This document shows positions 29,742 through 38,256 of a stretch of 64,000 nucleotides of DNA, piece after piece. The DNA lies in the NCBI RefSeq assembly GCF_037154075.1, contig NZ_JBANRJ010000001.1, positions 4,273,501 to 4,337,500 of the forward strand, in the 5' to 3' direction. Numbering within the stretch: the stretch's first letter is position 1; every line of letters starts with the position of its first letter. The notes beneath the pieces are model-generated. The model saw only the letters and a program-made list of their open reading frames with translations. It was not told where the DNA came from and searched no databases. Made by a program: the position numbers and the translations under genes. The DNA comes from Sphingobium aromaticiconvertens. Lineage in GTDB: Bacteria > Pseudomonadota > Alphaproteobacteria > Sphingomonadales > Sphingomonadaceae.

Positions 29742-31514
29742 TCAGGCCGCGATATCGTAGGGCCGGATATCGCCGTTCAGATAGAGGTTGCGCGCCTTCG
29801 ACCGGCTGAGCTTGCCCGAACTGGTGCGCGGCAGGGTTCTCGGCGGCACCAGTTCCACGACGCAGTTCATGCCGGTGATCGCCCGGACCCGCTCGCGAAT
29901 CTGGTCGCGCAGGCGCGAACGCTCGTCATTGTCCGACGTGCGGCAATGCACCAGCACGGCGGGTGTTTCTTCACCGCCCGGCGTGGTGATGGCAAAGGCG
30001 GCGATGTCGCCCTGCTTGAAGCCCGGCAGTTGCTCCACGGCCCATTCAATATCCTGGGGCCAGTGATTCTTGCCGTTGATGATGATCATGTCCTTGGCGC
30101 GGCCGACTATGTAGAGATAACCATCGCTGAGATAGCCCATGTCGCCCGTGTCCAGCCAGCCATCCACCATGCAGGCGTCGGTCGCTTCAGAATCGCGGAA
30201 ATACCCCACCATCAGCGAAGGCCCGGTGGTCCACACCTTGCCGATCTGACGCTCCCCGATCATGGCGCCGTCTTCGTCCCTGATCTCGACGATCATGTCC
30301 TTGGCGGGCTTGCCGCAATTGACGATCGACCGGAAACGCTGGGGGCGCCCCTCGCCATCGTCGGCGCCCGACAGATCGGTTTCAGCGACCAGTTCAACGA
30401 CGATCCCCTCGCCCGGCGGCATGATCGTGACCGCCAGCGTCGCTTCGGCCAGGCCATAGCTGGGCAGGAAAGCGTTGGGGGAGAAGCCCGCCTCCGCATA
30501 GGCGTCGACAAAGCTCTGCATCACGTCGGGACGGATCATGTCCGCGCCGTTACCTGCCAGACGCCAGCGCGACAGGTCGAACCGGTCGCTCGCCTTGGTC
30601 TGGCTGGACATGCGCCGCGCGCAGATGTCGTAGCCGAAGGTCGGCGAATAGCTGATCGAGGTGCCCTCGTTCCGGCTGATGAGGTCCAGCCACGCCAGCG
30701 GACGACGGGCGAAATCCTCCGTCTTCATATAGTCGGTCGATACCTGGTTGGCGACGACCGACAGGAAGCAGCCGACCAGGCCCATGTCATGATACCAGGG
30801 CAGCCAGCTGATGCAGCGATCGCTGTCCTGCAACTTCATGCCATGGCTGTGTGCAGACAGGTTGCTGAGCAGCGCGTGATGGGTGACGGCGACACCATGC
30901 GGGAAACGGGTCGAGCCGCTGGAATATTGCAGATAGGCGATCTCGTCCGTCTTCGCCTGCGGCAGCGCGCAGGACGCGGCTTCGCGTGCGATGAAATCCT
31001 CGAACGCGATGCCTTCGACCGAACGCAGTGCCGCAGCCTCTCCCGCCATTTCCGCCAGTTCTGCCGGAAACAGGAAGAGCGAGGGGTCGCAGCTTGTCAG
31101 TTGGACGACCAACTGATCGATATAGCTTTCCTTGCCACCGAAACTGGTCGGCAGCGGCAGCGGTACCGGCCAGGCGCCCGCATAGACGATGCCAAAGAAA
31201 AGCTGAGCGAAGTCAGCACCGGTTTCCGCGACCAGCGCGATACGGTCGGCGGGCTTGACGCCGTGCGCGATCAGCCGATGCGCGCAGGCGATGGCGTCGC
31301 CACGCAGCTCCGCAAAGGAATAGGGCCGCGCCAGATTGCCGCGCGCATCGTGGAAGTTCAGCCCACGCTGCCCGGTCGCCGCATAGTCCAGCGCCTCACC
31401 CAGCGTCGCGAAGTCGGACAGCCTGCGGGGCAGGTCGTCATAGGTCGGCGTCGGTGCCAATGCGATTTTATCCATGCTGTGCGAACCCGTCATATTGGCG
31501 TCACCCAATGTCAT
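29742..31514 (-). CDS. Fatty acyl-AMP ligase (FAAL, FadD32-like)
   Basis: FAALs activate fatty acids as acyl-adenylates and usually pass them to an acyl carrier protein, not CoA. The protein has about 590 residues, with the adenylation motifs YLQYSSGSTRFPHGVAVTHH (A3), ISWLPWYHDMGLVG, YGLAEATLAV and DGWLDTGDMGYL, and C-terminal catalytic Lys in RTSSGKLSRSKAR. Possible starts are 31514, 31493 and 31475; none has a strong ribosome site. In sphingomonads such ligases may serve sphingolipid or related lipid synthesis, but no partner carrier protein or acyltransferase lies next to it. Confidence 0.9.
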   Translation of the reverse strand: MTLGDANMTGSHSMDKIALAPTPTYDDLPRRLSDFATLGEALDYAATGQRGLNFHDARGNLARPYSFAELRGDAIACAHRLIAHGVKPADRIALVAETGADFAQLFFGIVYAGAWPVPLPLPTSFGGKESYIDQLVVQLTSCDPSLFLFPAELAEMAGEAAALRSVEGIAFEDFIAREAASCALPQAKTDEIAYLQYSSGSTRFPHGVAVTHHALLSNLSAHSHGMKLQDSDRCISWLPWYHDMGLVGCFLSVVANQVSTDYMKTEDFARRPLAWLDLISRNEGTSISYSPTFGYDICARRMSSQTKASDRFDLSRWRLAGNGADMIRPDVMQSFVDAYAEAGFSPNAFLPSYGLAEATLAVTIMPPGEGIVVELVAETDLSGADDGEGRPQRFRSIVNCGKPAKDMIVEIRDEDGAMIGERQIGKVWTTGPSLMVGYFRDSEATDACMVDGWLDTGDMGYLSDGYLYIVGRAKDMIIINGKNHWPQDIEWAVEQLPGFKQGDIAAFAITTPGGEETPAVLVHCRTSDNDERSRLRDQIRERVRAITGMNCVVELVPPRTLPRTSSGKLSRSKARNLYLNGDIRPYDIAA

Positions 31515-31665
31515 ATTTTGCTCTATCCGGCGCGCCGCTATCATTTCTGCTGCGGCTTTGCACTGGATAGTTGCATTCCAGCTTGGCCTTTTAGCCCATA
31601 AGCCGCGTTCAAAATCCGGCCCGACTGTGGCATAAAGATGGCGCGTGGTGCAGGATGCCCTCCAT

Positions 31666-32184
31666 ATGCGGCCACCCAGACCCAAAAAACCCCTGAACCC
31701 AGAGATGCTGCGTGAACTTGCGCTGCACTATGTCGGTCGCTTTGCGACAAGCCGGGGGAAGCTGCGCGACTATCTTGGCCGCAAGCTGCGCGAGCGTGGC
31801 TGGGCGGAAGAGGACGGCCCCGATCTTGACACTCTGATCGAGCGGCTGGCCGAGTTGGGCTATGTCGACGATGCGGGTTTCGCGACGATGAAGAGCGCGG
31901 CCATGGCGCGACGCGGGCTGGGCGCACGCCGGATCGGCGAAGCGCTGCGCGGCGCGGGCATCGCGGAAGACGACCGGACGGTGGCCGACGAACAGATGAT
32001 GGCAGGACGCTGGGAGGCAGCAGAACGCTTCGCCCGGCGCAAGCGGATCGGCCCCTATGCCGCCCAGCGCCCTGATCAGGCGCTCCGTCAGAAATGGGTC
32101 GGCGCCTTCCTGCGCGCCGGGCATGACATGGATGTGGCACGGCGGTGGGTGGAGGCAGCACCGGGTGAGGTTCCCGAGGAATGA
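31666..32184 (+). CDS. recX: RecX family regulator of RecA
   Basis: RecX proteins bind RecA filaments and limit recombination. The 172-residue product has three-helix repeats: LALHYVGRFATSRGKLRDYLGRKL, IERLAELGYVDDAGFA and the repeat-like RRGLGARRIGEAL. The LGYVDDAGFA segment is the most family-like. Start may be ATG 31666 or GTG 31645. It is divergent from the FAAL gene, and recA is not in the window. Confidence 0.88.
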   Translation: MRPPRPKKPLNPEMLRELALHYVGRFATSRGKLRDYLGRKLRERGWAEEDGPDLDTLIERLAELGYVDDAGFATMKSAAMARRGLGARRIGEALRGAGIAEDDRTVADEQMMAGRWEAAERFARRKRIGPYAAQRPDQALRQKWVGAFLRAGHDMDVARRWVEAAPGEVPEE

Positions 32185-32232
32185 GGGTTAAGAGGCTCCA
32201 CCCGATGAAAATAACGCGCTAGAAGGTCAGCC

Positions 32233-32784
32233 ATGATCCGCATCGCCCTCTTCGCTGCCGTGGCTCTGCTCACGGCCTGCGCGCCATCTCAAAGCAACGA
32301 TACGGCGAAAGCCAGCGCCAACACGGCACAGCCATCCAACGCCTTGCTGCCCCTCGCCATCCACAGCGCCGATGCAACACGCCGTTTCGAAGTCGAAGTA
32401 GCGATGACTCCGGCGGAGCAGGCCCAGGGACTGATGTTTCGCAAAACGCTTGGCCCGGACTCGGGCATGCTGTTCCCGATGGAACCGCCGCGCACGGCCA
32501 GCTTCTGGATGAAGAATACGCTGATCCCGCTCGACATGCTTTTTATCCGCACCGACGGGACCATCGCCTTCATCGGCGCGAACACCCAACCCTATTCGCA
32601 GGAGCCCGTGTCCGCCGGGATTCCGGTGGCCGCCGTGCTGGAACTGGCGGGTGGACGGGCGGTCGCACTGGGCATCAAGGAGGGGGACCGGGTAAACTGG
32701 GGCCGCTGCTCAATGCCCGAGGGCCAATCCTACGACACCACCCAATCTGCATGGCGCAGCCTCAATTTCTGTCCGAAACCCTGA
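32233..32784 (+). CDS. DUF192 family lipoprotein
   Basis: The 183-residue protein has a lipoprotein signal (ALLTAC, Cys16), then the DUF192 core: FEVEVAMTPAEQAQGLMFRKTL, GMLFPMEPPRTASFWMKNTLIPLDMLFI and ELAGGRAVALGIKEGDRV. DUF192 is a small beta domain seen across bacteria and archaea without an agreed function. It lies just before the complex I subunit gene. Confidence 0.92.
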   Translation: MIRIALFAAVALLTACAPSQSNDTAKASANTAQPSNALLPLAIHSADATRRFEVEVAMTPAEQAQGLMFRKTLGPDSGMLFPMEPPRTASFWMKNTLIPLDMLFIRTDGTIAFIGANTQPYSQEPVSAGIPVAAVLELAGGRAVALGIKEGDRVNWGRCSMPEGQSYDTTQSAWRSLNFCPKP

Positions 32785-32841
32785 TCGCCCCCGCATAACG
32801 GCCCTTGCCAATCGCCCCCGCCGGGCGCTAAGCGCTTGGCC

Positions 32842-33237
32842 ATGGGAATCCTCGGCAAGATCTTCACCTGGTGGGATGGCGCGACCATCGGCACCGCTCT
32901 CTACAGCGCTCGCAAGGGCAGCAAGATTGGTGAAGACCATCAGGGCAATATCTATTTTGAAGGCGGCAGCGACATGCATGGCCAGCCACGCCGCTGGGTG
33001 ATCTATAACGGCCCTAACGACGCCAGCCGCGTGCCTGCCGAATGGCATGGCTGGCTGCATCATTCGATCGAGGGCACGCCCGAAAGTTTCCTGCCGCCGC
33101 CGCGCATCTGGGAACGGGAATCCACCCCCAATGAAACCGGCACGATCAACGCCTATCGCCCGTCCGGCGCGATGGAAAAGGGCGGCTTGCGCCAGAAGGC
33201 AACCGGCGATTACGAGGCGTGGAGTCCTGACCTTTAA
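32842..33237 (+). CDS. NDUFA12-like accessory subunit of NADH:ubiquinone oxidoreductase
   Basis: This supernumerary subunit of respiratory complex I (B17.2 type) is conserved in alphaproteobacteria and mitochondria. The 131-residue protein has GILGKIFTWWDGATIGTAL, GEDHQGNIYFEGG, RRWVIYNG and VPAEWHGWLHHSIEGTP, the family signature. ATG 32842 is the natural start. The main nuo operon lies outside the window. The DUF2155 gene follows after 16 bases, the common sphingomonad arrangement. Confidence 0.96.
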   Translation: MGILGKIFTWWDGATIGTALYSARKGSKIGEDHQGNIYFEGGSDMHGQPRRWVIYNGPNDASRVPAEWHGWLHHSIEGTPESFLPPPRIWERESTPNETGTINAYRPSGAMEKGGLRQKATGDYEAWSPDL

Positions 33238-33253
33238 TGCATCCTGGCGTGTC

Positions 33254-33925
33254 ATGAGGTTGCGTCCGGCGGGACGTGTCCTGCCGATTCTGGCCGGTGC
33301 GTCGATGCTGGCCCTTGCCGCCTGCAAGGGTGGCGACATACCGACCGCCAATCAGACGGGTCCGGTAAAGATCGAAGGCAGCAAGATCGGGGCGAGCGAA
33401 GATACCGCCCTGCCCGGCACACCGATGCGCGAACGCGTGGCCGTGATCGGCCTGCTCAACAAGCGCAACGGCCTGACCCGTGACCTGACCATGAAGCCGG
33501 GCGAAGCGCTGCGCGTGGGCGATGCCATTGTCCGCCTTCAAGCCTGCGAGACGACCGCTCCGTGGGAAAATCTTCAGGAAAGCGGCGCTTTCGTACAACT
33601 GGATGTCCGATCCAGCGCAGACGGCAAATGGCGGCGAAATTTTTCCGGCTGGCTGTTCCGTAACCGGCCCGACCGCAATGTCGTGCAGCACCCGATCTAT
33701 GATGTGTGGGTCAAGAGCTGCACGATGGAATGGCCCGAAACCGGGACCGCGACGGTCAAGGTCGGCGACAAGGCTGGCGACAGGGGCGAACCGTCCGCCA
33801 CGTCCAGACGTGCGGCGCCCCCCAGTGGTTCGAACGCGGCAGAGGCCGCCGCACCCGCCCCCTCCGCCAGCACCCCCCGTCCCGCGCCAAGCGGCACTCC
33901 GTCGACCGCCCTGTCCAACAACTGA
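33254..33925 (+). CDS. DUF2155 lipoprotein, overlapping aat antisense
   Basis: The 223-residue protein has a lipoprotein signal (LALAAC) and a DUF2155 domain with RVAVIGLLNKRNGLTRDLTM, PWENLQESGAF, FSGWLFRNRPDRNVVQHPIYDVWVKSC, then a Pro/Ala/Ser-rich tail. Its last 229 bases lie opposite the 3' end of aat. The DVWVKSC end of the conserved domain at 33701-33721 is antisense to the last codons of aat. Its role is unknown; linkage to the complex I subunit is conserved. Confidence 0.9.
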   Translation: MRLRPAGRVLPILAGASMLALAACKGGDIPTANQTGPVKIEGSKIGASEDTALPGTPMRERVAVIGLLNKRNGLTRDLTMKPGEALRVGDAIVRLQACETTAPWENLQESGAFVQLDVRSSADGKWRRNFSGWLFRNRPDRNVVQHPIYDVWVKSCTMEWPETGTATVKVGDKAGDRGEPSATSRRAAPPSGSNAAEAAAPAPSASTPRPAPSGTPSTALSNN

Positions 33926-34473
33926 AGATAATAGGCCTGCCCGATCTCTACCGCGCCCAGCGAGCGGAGATGCTCGGTCATGAACTGACAATCGAGCAGC
34001 GTGAAGCCACCCGCGCGCAACCGCGCCACCAGCCAGGCGATCGCGACCTTTGACGCATCTGTACGGCGCGACACCATGCTTTCACCGAAAAAGGCGCGCC
34101 CCAACGCAACGCCATACAGGCCCCCGACCAGTTCATCCCCCACCCAACATTCGATCGAATGAGCAAAGCCGATCTCATGCAAGTGGCGATAGGCCTGCTC
34201 GATCGCGCCATTGATCCAAGTGGTGGGACGGTCAGCCGCCGCTTGCGCGCACAGCGCGACAATGCCGGGGAAATCGCGATTGGCGGTCACACGAAACCGC
34301 TCCTTCCGGATGGTCTTGGCCAGAGAATGAGACAGATGGAAGCCATCGAGCGGCAGGATCGCCCGCTTCTTCGGTTCGACCCAATACACTTCCTGCGCGT
34401 CACGGTCGTCCGACATGGGAAAGACGCCAATGGCATAGGCCTGCAACAGCAGCATGGGGTCGATCATCATCAC
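33697..34473 (-). CDS. aat: Leucyl/phenylalanyl-tRNA-protein transferase
   Basis: Aat adds Leu or Phe to N-terminal Arg or Lys so that proteins enter the N-degron pathway through ClpS-ClpAP. The 258-residue protein has LLLQAYAIGVFPMSDD, WVEPKKRAILPLDGFHLS, HSIECWVGDELVGGLYGVALG, FFGESMVSR and LLDCQFMTEHLRSLGA. The C terminus is unusually long and ends SIVQLLTHTS, an ending I associate with sphingomonad Aat. That tail is antisense to the DUF2155 gene. The start is within MMMIDP; any of the three Met codons is possible. Confidence 0.94.
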   Translation of the reverse strand: MMMIDPMLLLQAYAIGVFPMSDDRDAQEVYWVEPKKRAILPLDGFHLSHSLAKTIRKERFRVTANRDFPGIVALCAQAAADRPTTWINGAIEQAYRHLHEIGFAHSIECWVGDELVGGLYGVALGRAFFGESMVSRRTDASKVAIAWLVARLRAGGFTLLDCQFMTEHLRSLGAVEIGQAYYLQLLDRAVDGVPLGAGRGVLAEGAGAAASAAFEPLGGAARLDVADGSPLSPALSPTLTVAVPVSGHSIVQLLTHTS

Positions 34474-34681
34474 CCCTAGATTAGCATGTTGGTGATGGGA
34501 GACTAGTGCCTAGAAAAAGTGATGTCAGACGATTGACAGGCGTTAAGCGCGTGATGGCGACGGCAGAGGCGGTCGCCACGCCGATGAAGGGCGGCGCGAC
34601 CATGGCCGCACTGGACGACCACGCAACGCAACAGCCCGCCTTCCCTCGACATAGCGTCGCACCTGCGCCAAAGGCAGCGGC

Positions 34682-35572
34682 ATGTTAGCCCTTGCCGCCT
34701 CCATATTGTTCGTCCTCATCTGGTCCACCGGCTTCATTGTCGCGCGGGCCGTCGTGCCCCATGCCGCGCCGGAGATGTTCTTGGCTGTGCGCCTCACCCT
34801 GACCACCGGTCTGCTGGGTGTAGGGGCGCTTTACGCGCGGCAGGCATGGCCGCGCGGACGACAGCTACGGTTGCATCTGGCGGCCGGCGCAATGCTGCAC
34901 GGCGTTTATCTGACGGTCAGTTGGTGGGCGGTGCAGCATGGAATGCCCGCCGGGGTCATGGCCTTGTTGGGATCGCTCCAGCCGTTGATGGTGGCGGTGG
35001 CGAGTTTCGCGTTGCTGGGTGAGAGATTGGGTGGGCGGGCCTGGGCGGGCCTTGCCATCGCGATCGTCGGCGTCGGCTGTGTGCTCATGCCTGCAATCGA
35101 GCGAACCGGGATCGGCGGGATCGGAATCGTGACTGCACTCGCGGGTATCGCCTCGATCATCGGCATGACCGTGGGCACGATGATCCAGCGCGGATCGCTA
35201 TCCGGCGACGCGATTCTTGTGTCTGGTGCGGTACAGAATGCGGGCGGTGCGATGGTCGCGGTCCTTGCGACGCTGCTGATTGGAGAAATACGCTGGGACG
35301 GCGCGCCTATACTGTTCGTTGGCCTTGGCTGGTCGGTACTGGGCCTGTCGGCAGGTGGTCTGTCGCTGCTGGTCTGGCTGGTGCGGCATCAGGGCGCGAC
35401 ACGGATGTCGATGCTGTTGTTGCTCGTCCCCCCGCTCGCAGCGATCGAGGCCTGGTTGTTATTTGGCGAGCGACTGGGACCAGTGCAACTGATCGGTTTC
35501 GCGCTGGCGCTGGGCGGCGTTCTGCTGGGCAGGGCACAGGGGAAGCGCGAGGAGGTTGTCGAGCCGGCCTGA
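34682..35572 (+). CDS. EamA/DMT-family transporter
   Basis: The 296-residue inner-membrane protein has ten hydrophobic segments in two EamA repeats, each starting with the family pattern (LFVLIWSTGFIVARAVVP in the first, GIVTALAGIASIIGMTVG in the second) and ending FGERLGPVQLIGFALALGGVLL. It is of the RhaT/YdcZ-like drug and metabolite exporter type; the substrate cannot be inferred. Bases 34474-34681 upstream show no convincing gene. Confidence 0.92.
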   Translation: MLALAASILFVLIWSTGFIVARAVVPHAAPEMFLAVRLTLTTGLLGVGALYARQAWPRGRQLRLHLAAGAMLHGVYLTVSWWAVQHGMPAGVMALLGSLQPLMVAVASFALLGERLGGRAWAGLAIAIVGVGCVLMPAIERTGIGGIGIVTALAGIASIIGMTVGTMIQRGSLSGDAILVSGAVQNAGGAMVAVLATLLIGEIRWDGAPILFVGLGWSVLGLSAGGLSLLVWLVRHQGATRMSMLLLLVPPLAAIEAWLLFGERLGPVQLIGFALALGGVLLGRAQGKREEVVEPA

Positions 35573-35637
35573 AGGCCCGTCTTATAACGGTCATTTCATG
35601 CAATATCCCGGTCATGTTAATTTGATAGAGTGGCACG

Positions 35638-36612
35638 ATGAGCATGTCCGGCAAGAAATATCCCGTCCCCCCACTCCTGTCGCAGACGGCAGACGTGCAA
35701 ATGCAGATGACGCTGCGGCAGATCGGCTTTGACGCGGCCTCTAAGGCCCCGAAACCTTCCGCGCTAATGCCCCCGGCCTCCCCTCCGCGCAATGAAGAGG
35801 CGCTGGCGCTCAAACGGCGCGACTGGCTGCTGGGAACGATGGAGCGACAGCGCGCGCTCTCTTCCTATGCGTCGGGCCTGCTCACCGCCGAAAATCTGCC
35901 CGGCGAAGCATTCCTGCATGACTTTTATGCCACCGGCCGGCCGGTCGTCATCAAAGGGGCGATGGCGGGCTGGCCCGCGCTGGAGAAGTGGACGCCCGAC
36001 TATCTTGCCGACACGATTGGCGATGCTGTCGTCGAATATCAGGGCGGGCGCGAAGGGGCTGGCGATTATGAGCTGGCCAAGGATCGGCACAAGCGGCGTG
36101 CACCCTTCCGCGCGTTCCTCGCACTTATCCGCGATGGCGGCAATGATGCCTATATCACCGCCTATAACAGCAGCGCCAATGCGACCGCCTTCGCCCCGCT
36201 GGAGAAGGATCTTGGCAGGCTCGACGCCTATCTGACCCGCGCACCTGGAATGCTGTGGATCGGGCCGAAGGACACCTTCACCCCACTGCACTTCGACCTC
36301 ACCAACAATTTGCTGGCGCAGGTGACGGGAACCAAGCGTGTCATTCTGGTGCCACCGTCACAAACAGCCCGAATGGCGCATCGACGGCATGTGTTCAGCG
36401 ATGTGCATGACCTGACCGATCCAGCGCGGTTGGCACTCCATCCAGCAGCCCGCGACGTCCTGCACTATGAGGTCGTCCTCAACCCCGGCGACCTGTTGTT
36501 CATCCCCATAGGCTGGTGGCATCAGCTACGGTCGGAAAGTTTCAGCACGATGCTGACCTACACGAATTTCCAGTGGCCCAATATCGGGCATGAGGAATAT
36601 CCGGCCGGATAA
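35638..36612 (+). CDS. Cupin-like / JmjC-type dioxygenase
   Basis: The 324-residue protein has the JmjC or FIH-like fold: EAFLHDFYATGRPVVIKGAMAGWPAL, a C-terminal cupin with iron ligands H218-x-D220 in PLHFDLTNN and H295 in GWWHQLRS, and K233 in GTKRVILVPP. It should use Fe(II) and 2-oxoglutarate to hydroxylate a protein or small molecule; the substrate is unknown. An N-terminal 60 residues outside the core is Pro-rich. Start at ATG 35638 or 35644. Confidence 0.85.
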   Translation: MSMSGKKYPVPPLLSQTADVQMQMTLRQIGFDAASKAPKPSALMPPASPPRNEEALALKRRDWLLGTMERQRALSSYASGLLTAENLPGEAFLHDFYATGRPVVIKGAMAGWPALEKWTPDYLADTIGDAVVEYQGGREGAGDYELAKDRHKRRAPFRAFLALIRDGGNDAYITAYNSSANATAFAPLEKDLGRLDAYLTRAPGMLWIGPKDTFTPLHFDLTNNLLAQVTGTKRVILVPPSQTARMAHRRHVFSDVHDLTDPARLALHPAARDVLHYEVVLNPGDLLFIPIGWWHQLRSESFSTMLTYTNFQWPNIGHEEYPAG

Positions 36613-36665
36613 AGCCATAGTCTCGAGCAAAGTCGCTATCGACCGTATGGAGGACATCGGGCGGC

Positions 36666-36944
36666 TCAGCCCTCGCGCAGCTTTTCGTGGTGACGGATCA
36701 CCTCATCGATGATGAAGCGCAGGAACTTCTCGGTGAAGTCGGGATCGAGATTGGCGTCAAGCGCAAGCTGGCGCAAACGGCCGATCTGCCGCTCTTCCCG
36801 GCCTGGATCAGCGGGGGGCAACTGGTGCGTCGCCTTGTAGCGCCCTACCGATTGCGTCACCTTGAACCGTTCCGCCAACATGAAGACGAGCGCCGCGTCG
36901 ATATTGTCGATACTCTCGCGATAACGCTGTAATGTCTCGTCCAC
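36666..36944 (-). CDS. Chorismate mutase, AroQ type
   Basis: Chorismate mutase converts chorismate to prephenate for phenylalanine and tyrosine. I choose GTG 36944, preceded at 8 bases by GGAG (36953-36956), giving a 92-residue helical protein beginning DETLQRYRESIDNIDA and with LAERFKVTQSVGRYKA, EERQIGRLRQLA and FLRFIIDEVIRHHE, typical of monofunctional AroQ-alpha enzymes. A longer frame from 37052 runs across a perfect hairpin and is less likely. Downstream of aroQ (26124) in the same pathway. Confidence 0.88.
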   Translation of the reverse strand: MDETLQRYRESIDNIDAALVFMLAERFKVTQSVGRYKATHQLPPADPGREERQIGRLRQLALDANLDPDFTEKFLRFIIDEVIRHHEKLREG

Positions 36945-36960
36945 GGCCACTTCTCCGGTT

Positions 36961-36992
36961 AGAGCAGCCGATCCGATCGGCTCGGCTGCTCT
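36961..36992. promoter_or_regulatory. Perfect hairpin in the leader of chorismate mutase
   Basis: AGAGCAGCCGA at 36961-36971 pairs with TCGGCTGCTCT at 36982-36992 over a 10-base loop. It lies in the divergent region between chorismate mutase and the polyprenyl synthase gene, just upstream of the GGAG site used above. It may affect the leader of either transcript, or be an inverted-repeat element. Confidence 0.5.
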
Positions 36993-37130
36993 AGTCTTTT
37001 GATTTGTCGCGTTTTCCGAGTCAGCAGGTGATTCCACCTGCTTCGAAAACACTCCAATCGCGCGCTTTTTGCCGCATCCAGCGGTTCAGGCAAGCTATTC
37101 CCGCTTGCTATCTGCATTTTGCACCGCCAC

Positions 37131-38168
37131 ATGGCGCAAGTCATGACAGCACCTGCACCCGGTAACGTCCACCCCATCGGCCGCGCCAGCGCGCCATCGC
37201 TTGCCCCAATCATGGGCCTGGTCGCCGACGGCATGAACCAGGTGAACGCCGTGATCCTGGACAGGATGCAGTCGCGCATCCCGCTGATCCCGGAACTCGC
37301 CGGTCATCTGATCGCTGGCGGCGGCAAGCGGCTGCGCCCTATGCTCACCCTCGCCTGCGCTGATCTGGTCGGCTATGCAGGCAGTCGCCACTATAAGCTG
37401 GCCGCTGCGGTCGAGTTCATCCACACCGCGACCCTGCTGCACGACGATGTCGTCGATGGATCGGGGCTGCGTCGGGGCCGGAAGACCGCCAATATCATCT
37501 GGGGCAACAGCGCCAGCGTGCTGGTCGGCGATTTCCTCTTCTCCCGCTCGTTCGAACTGATGGTTGAGGCCGAGTCGCTCAAAGTGCTCAAGATCCTGGC
37601 CAACGCGTCGGCGGTGATCGCCGAGGGTGAGGTCAACCAGTTAACCGCACAGCGCCGGATCGACACCAGCGAAGAACAATATCTGGACATTATCGGCGCC
37701 AAGACCGCCGCGCTGTTTTCCGCCGCCTGCCGCATTTCGGCGGTGGTCGCCGATCGCGGTGAGGCGGAGGAACAGGCCCTCGACACTTATGGCCGCAATC
37801 TGGGCATCGCCTTCCAGTTGATCGACGACGCCATCGACTATGAGTCGGACGGCGCGACGATGGGCAAGGATGCGGGCGACGATTTCCGCGACGGCAAGGT
37901 GACGCTGCCCGTAATCCTCGCCTATGCGCGCGGCAGCGAGGCGGACCGCACTTTCTGGAAGGCCGCCATAGCCGGCCACAAGATCGGCGAAGATGATCTG
38001 GCCCATGCCACGCAACTGCTGCGATCGACTGGCGCCATTGCCGACACGATGGCGCGCGCTCGCCATTATGGACAACGGGCGATCGACGCGCTGGGCATGT
38101 TCGCAAGCGGACGCGCCAAGGCAGCGCTGACCGAAGCGGTCGAGTTCGCCATAGCGCGAGCCTATTGA
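37131..38168 (+). CDS. Polyprenyl diphosphate synthase, probable decaprenyl diphosphate synthase
   Basis: Trans-prenyltransferase that makes the ubiquinone side chain. The protein has 345 residues, with GGGKRLRPML, the first aspartate-rich motif in LLHDDVVDGSGLRRGRKTAN and the second in LIDDAIDYESDGATMGKD, plus AEGEVNQL and FRDGKVTLPVI. Sphingomonads use ubiquinone-10, so the product is probably decaprenyl diphosphate, but chain length cannot be read from the motifs alone. Start at ATG 37131 or 37143, no strong ribosome site. It depends on IPP from ispH (7225). Confidence 0.93.
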   Translation: MAQVMTAPAPGNVHPIGRASAPSLAPIMGLVADGMNQVNAVILDRMQSRIPLIPELAGHLIAGGGKRLRPMLTLACADLVGYAGSRHYKLAAAVEFIHTATLLHDDVVDGSGLRRGRKTANIIWGNSASVLVGDFLFSRSFELMVEAESLKVLKILANASAVIAEGEVNQLTAQRRIDTSEEQYLDIIGAKTAALFSAACRISAVVADRGEAEEQALDTYGRNLGIAFQLIDDAIDYESDGATMGKDAGDDFRDGKVTLPVILAYARGSEADRTFWKAAIAGHKIGEDDLAHATQLLRSTGAIADTMARARHYGQRAIDALGMFASGRAKAALTEAVEFAIARAY

Positions 38169-38216
38169 GGGCCGGGACTGCGGAGTTTCTGATCTCCGTT
38201 CATCCAGAACGGGCAA

Positions 38217-38246
38217 GCGTATCTTCACTTCGCTCGACACGAACGG
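38217..38246 (-). repeat. Dispersed intergenic repeat, CCGTTCG family, copy C
   Basis: On the minus strand it reads CCGTTCGTGTCGAGCG followed by AAGTGAAGATACGC, matching copy A at 291-320 with a few changes. It lies just upstream of the TSUP permease gene. Confidence 0.55.
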
Positions 38247-38256
38247 AAGTAAGTAC

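Noticed and set aside
34506..34688. 60-codon plus-strand frame between aat and the EamA gene
   Set aside because: No ribosome site or family character; it appears by chance in a GC-rich gap.
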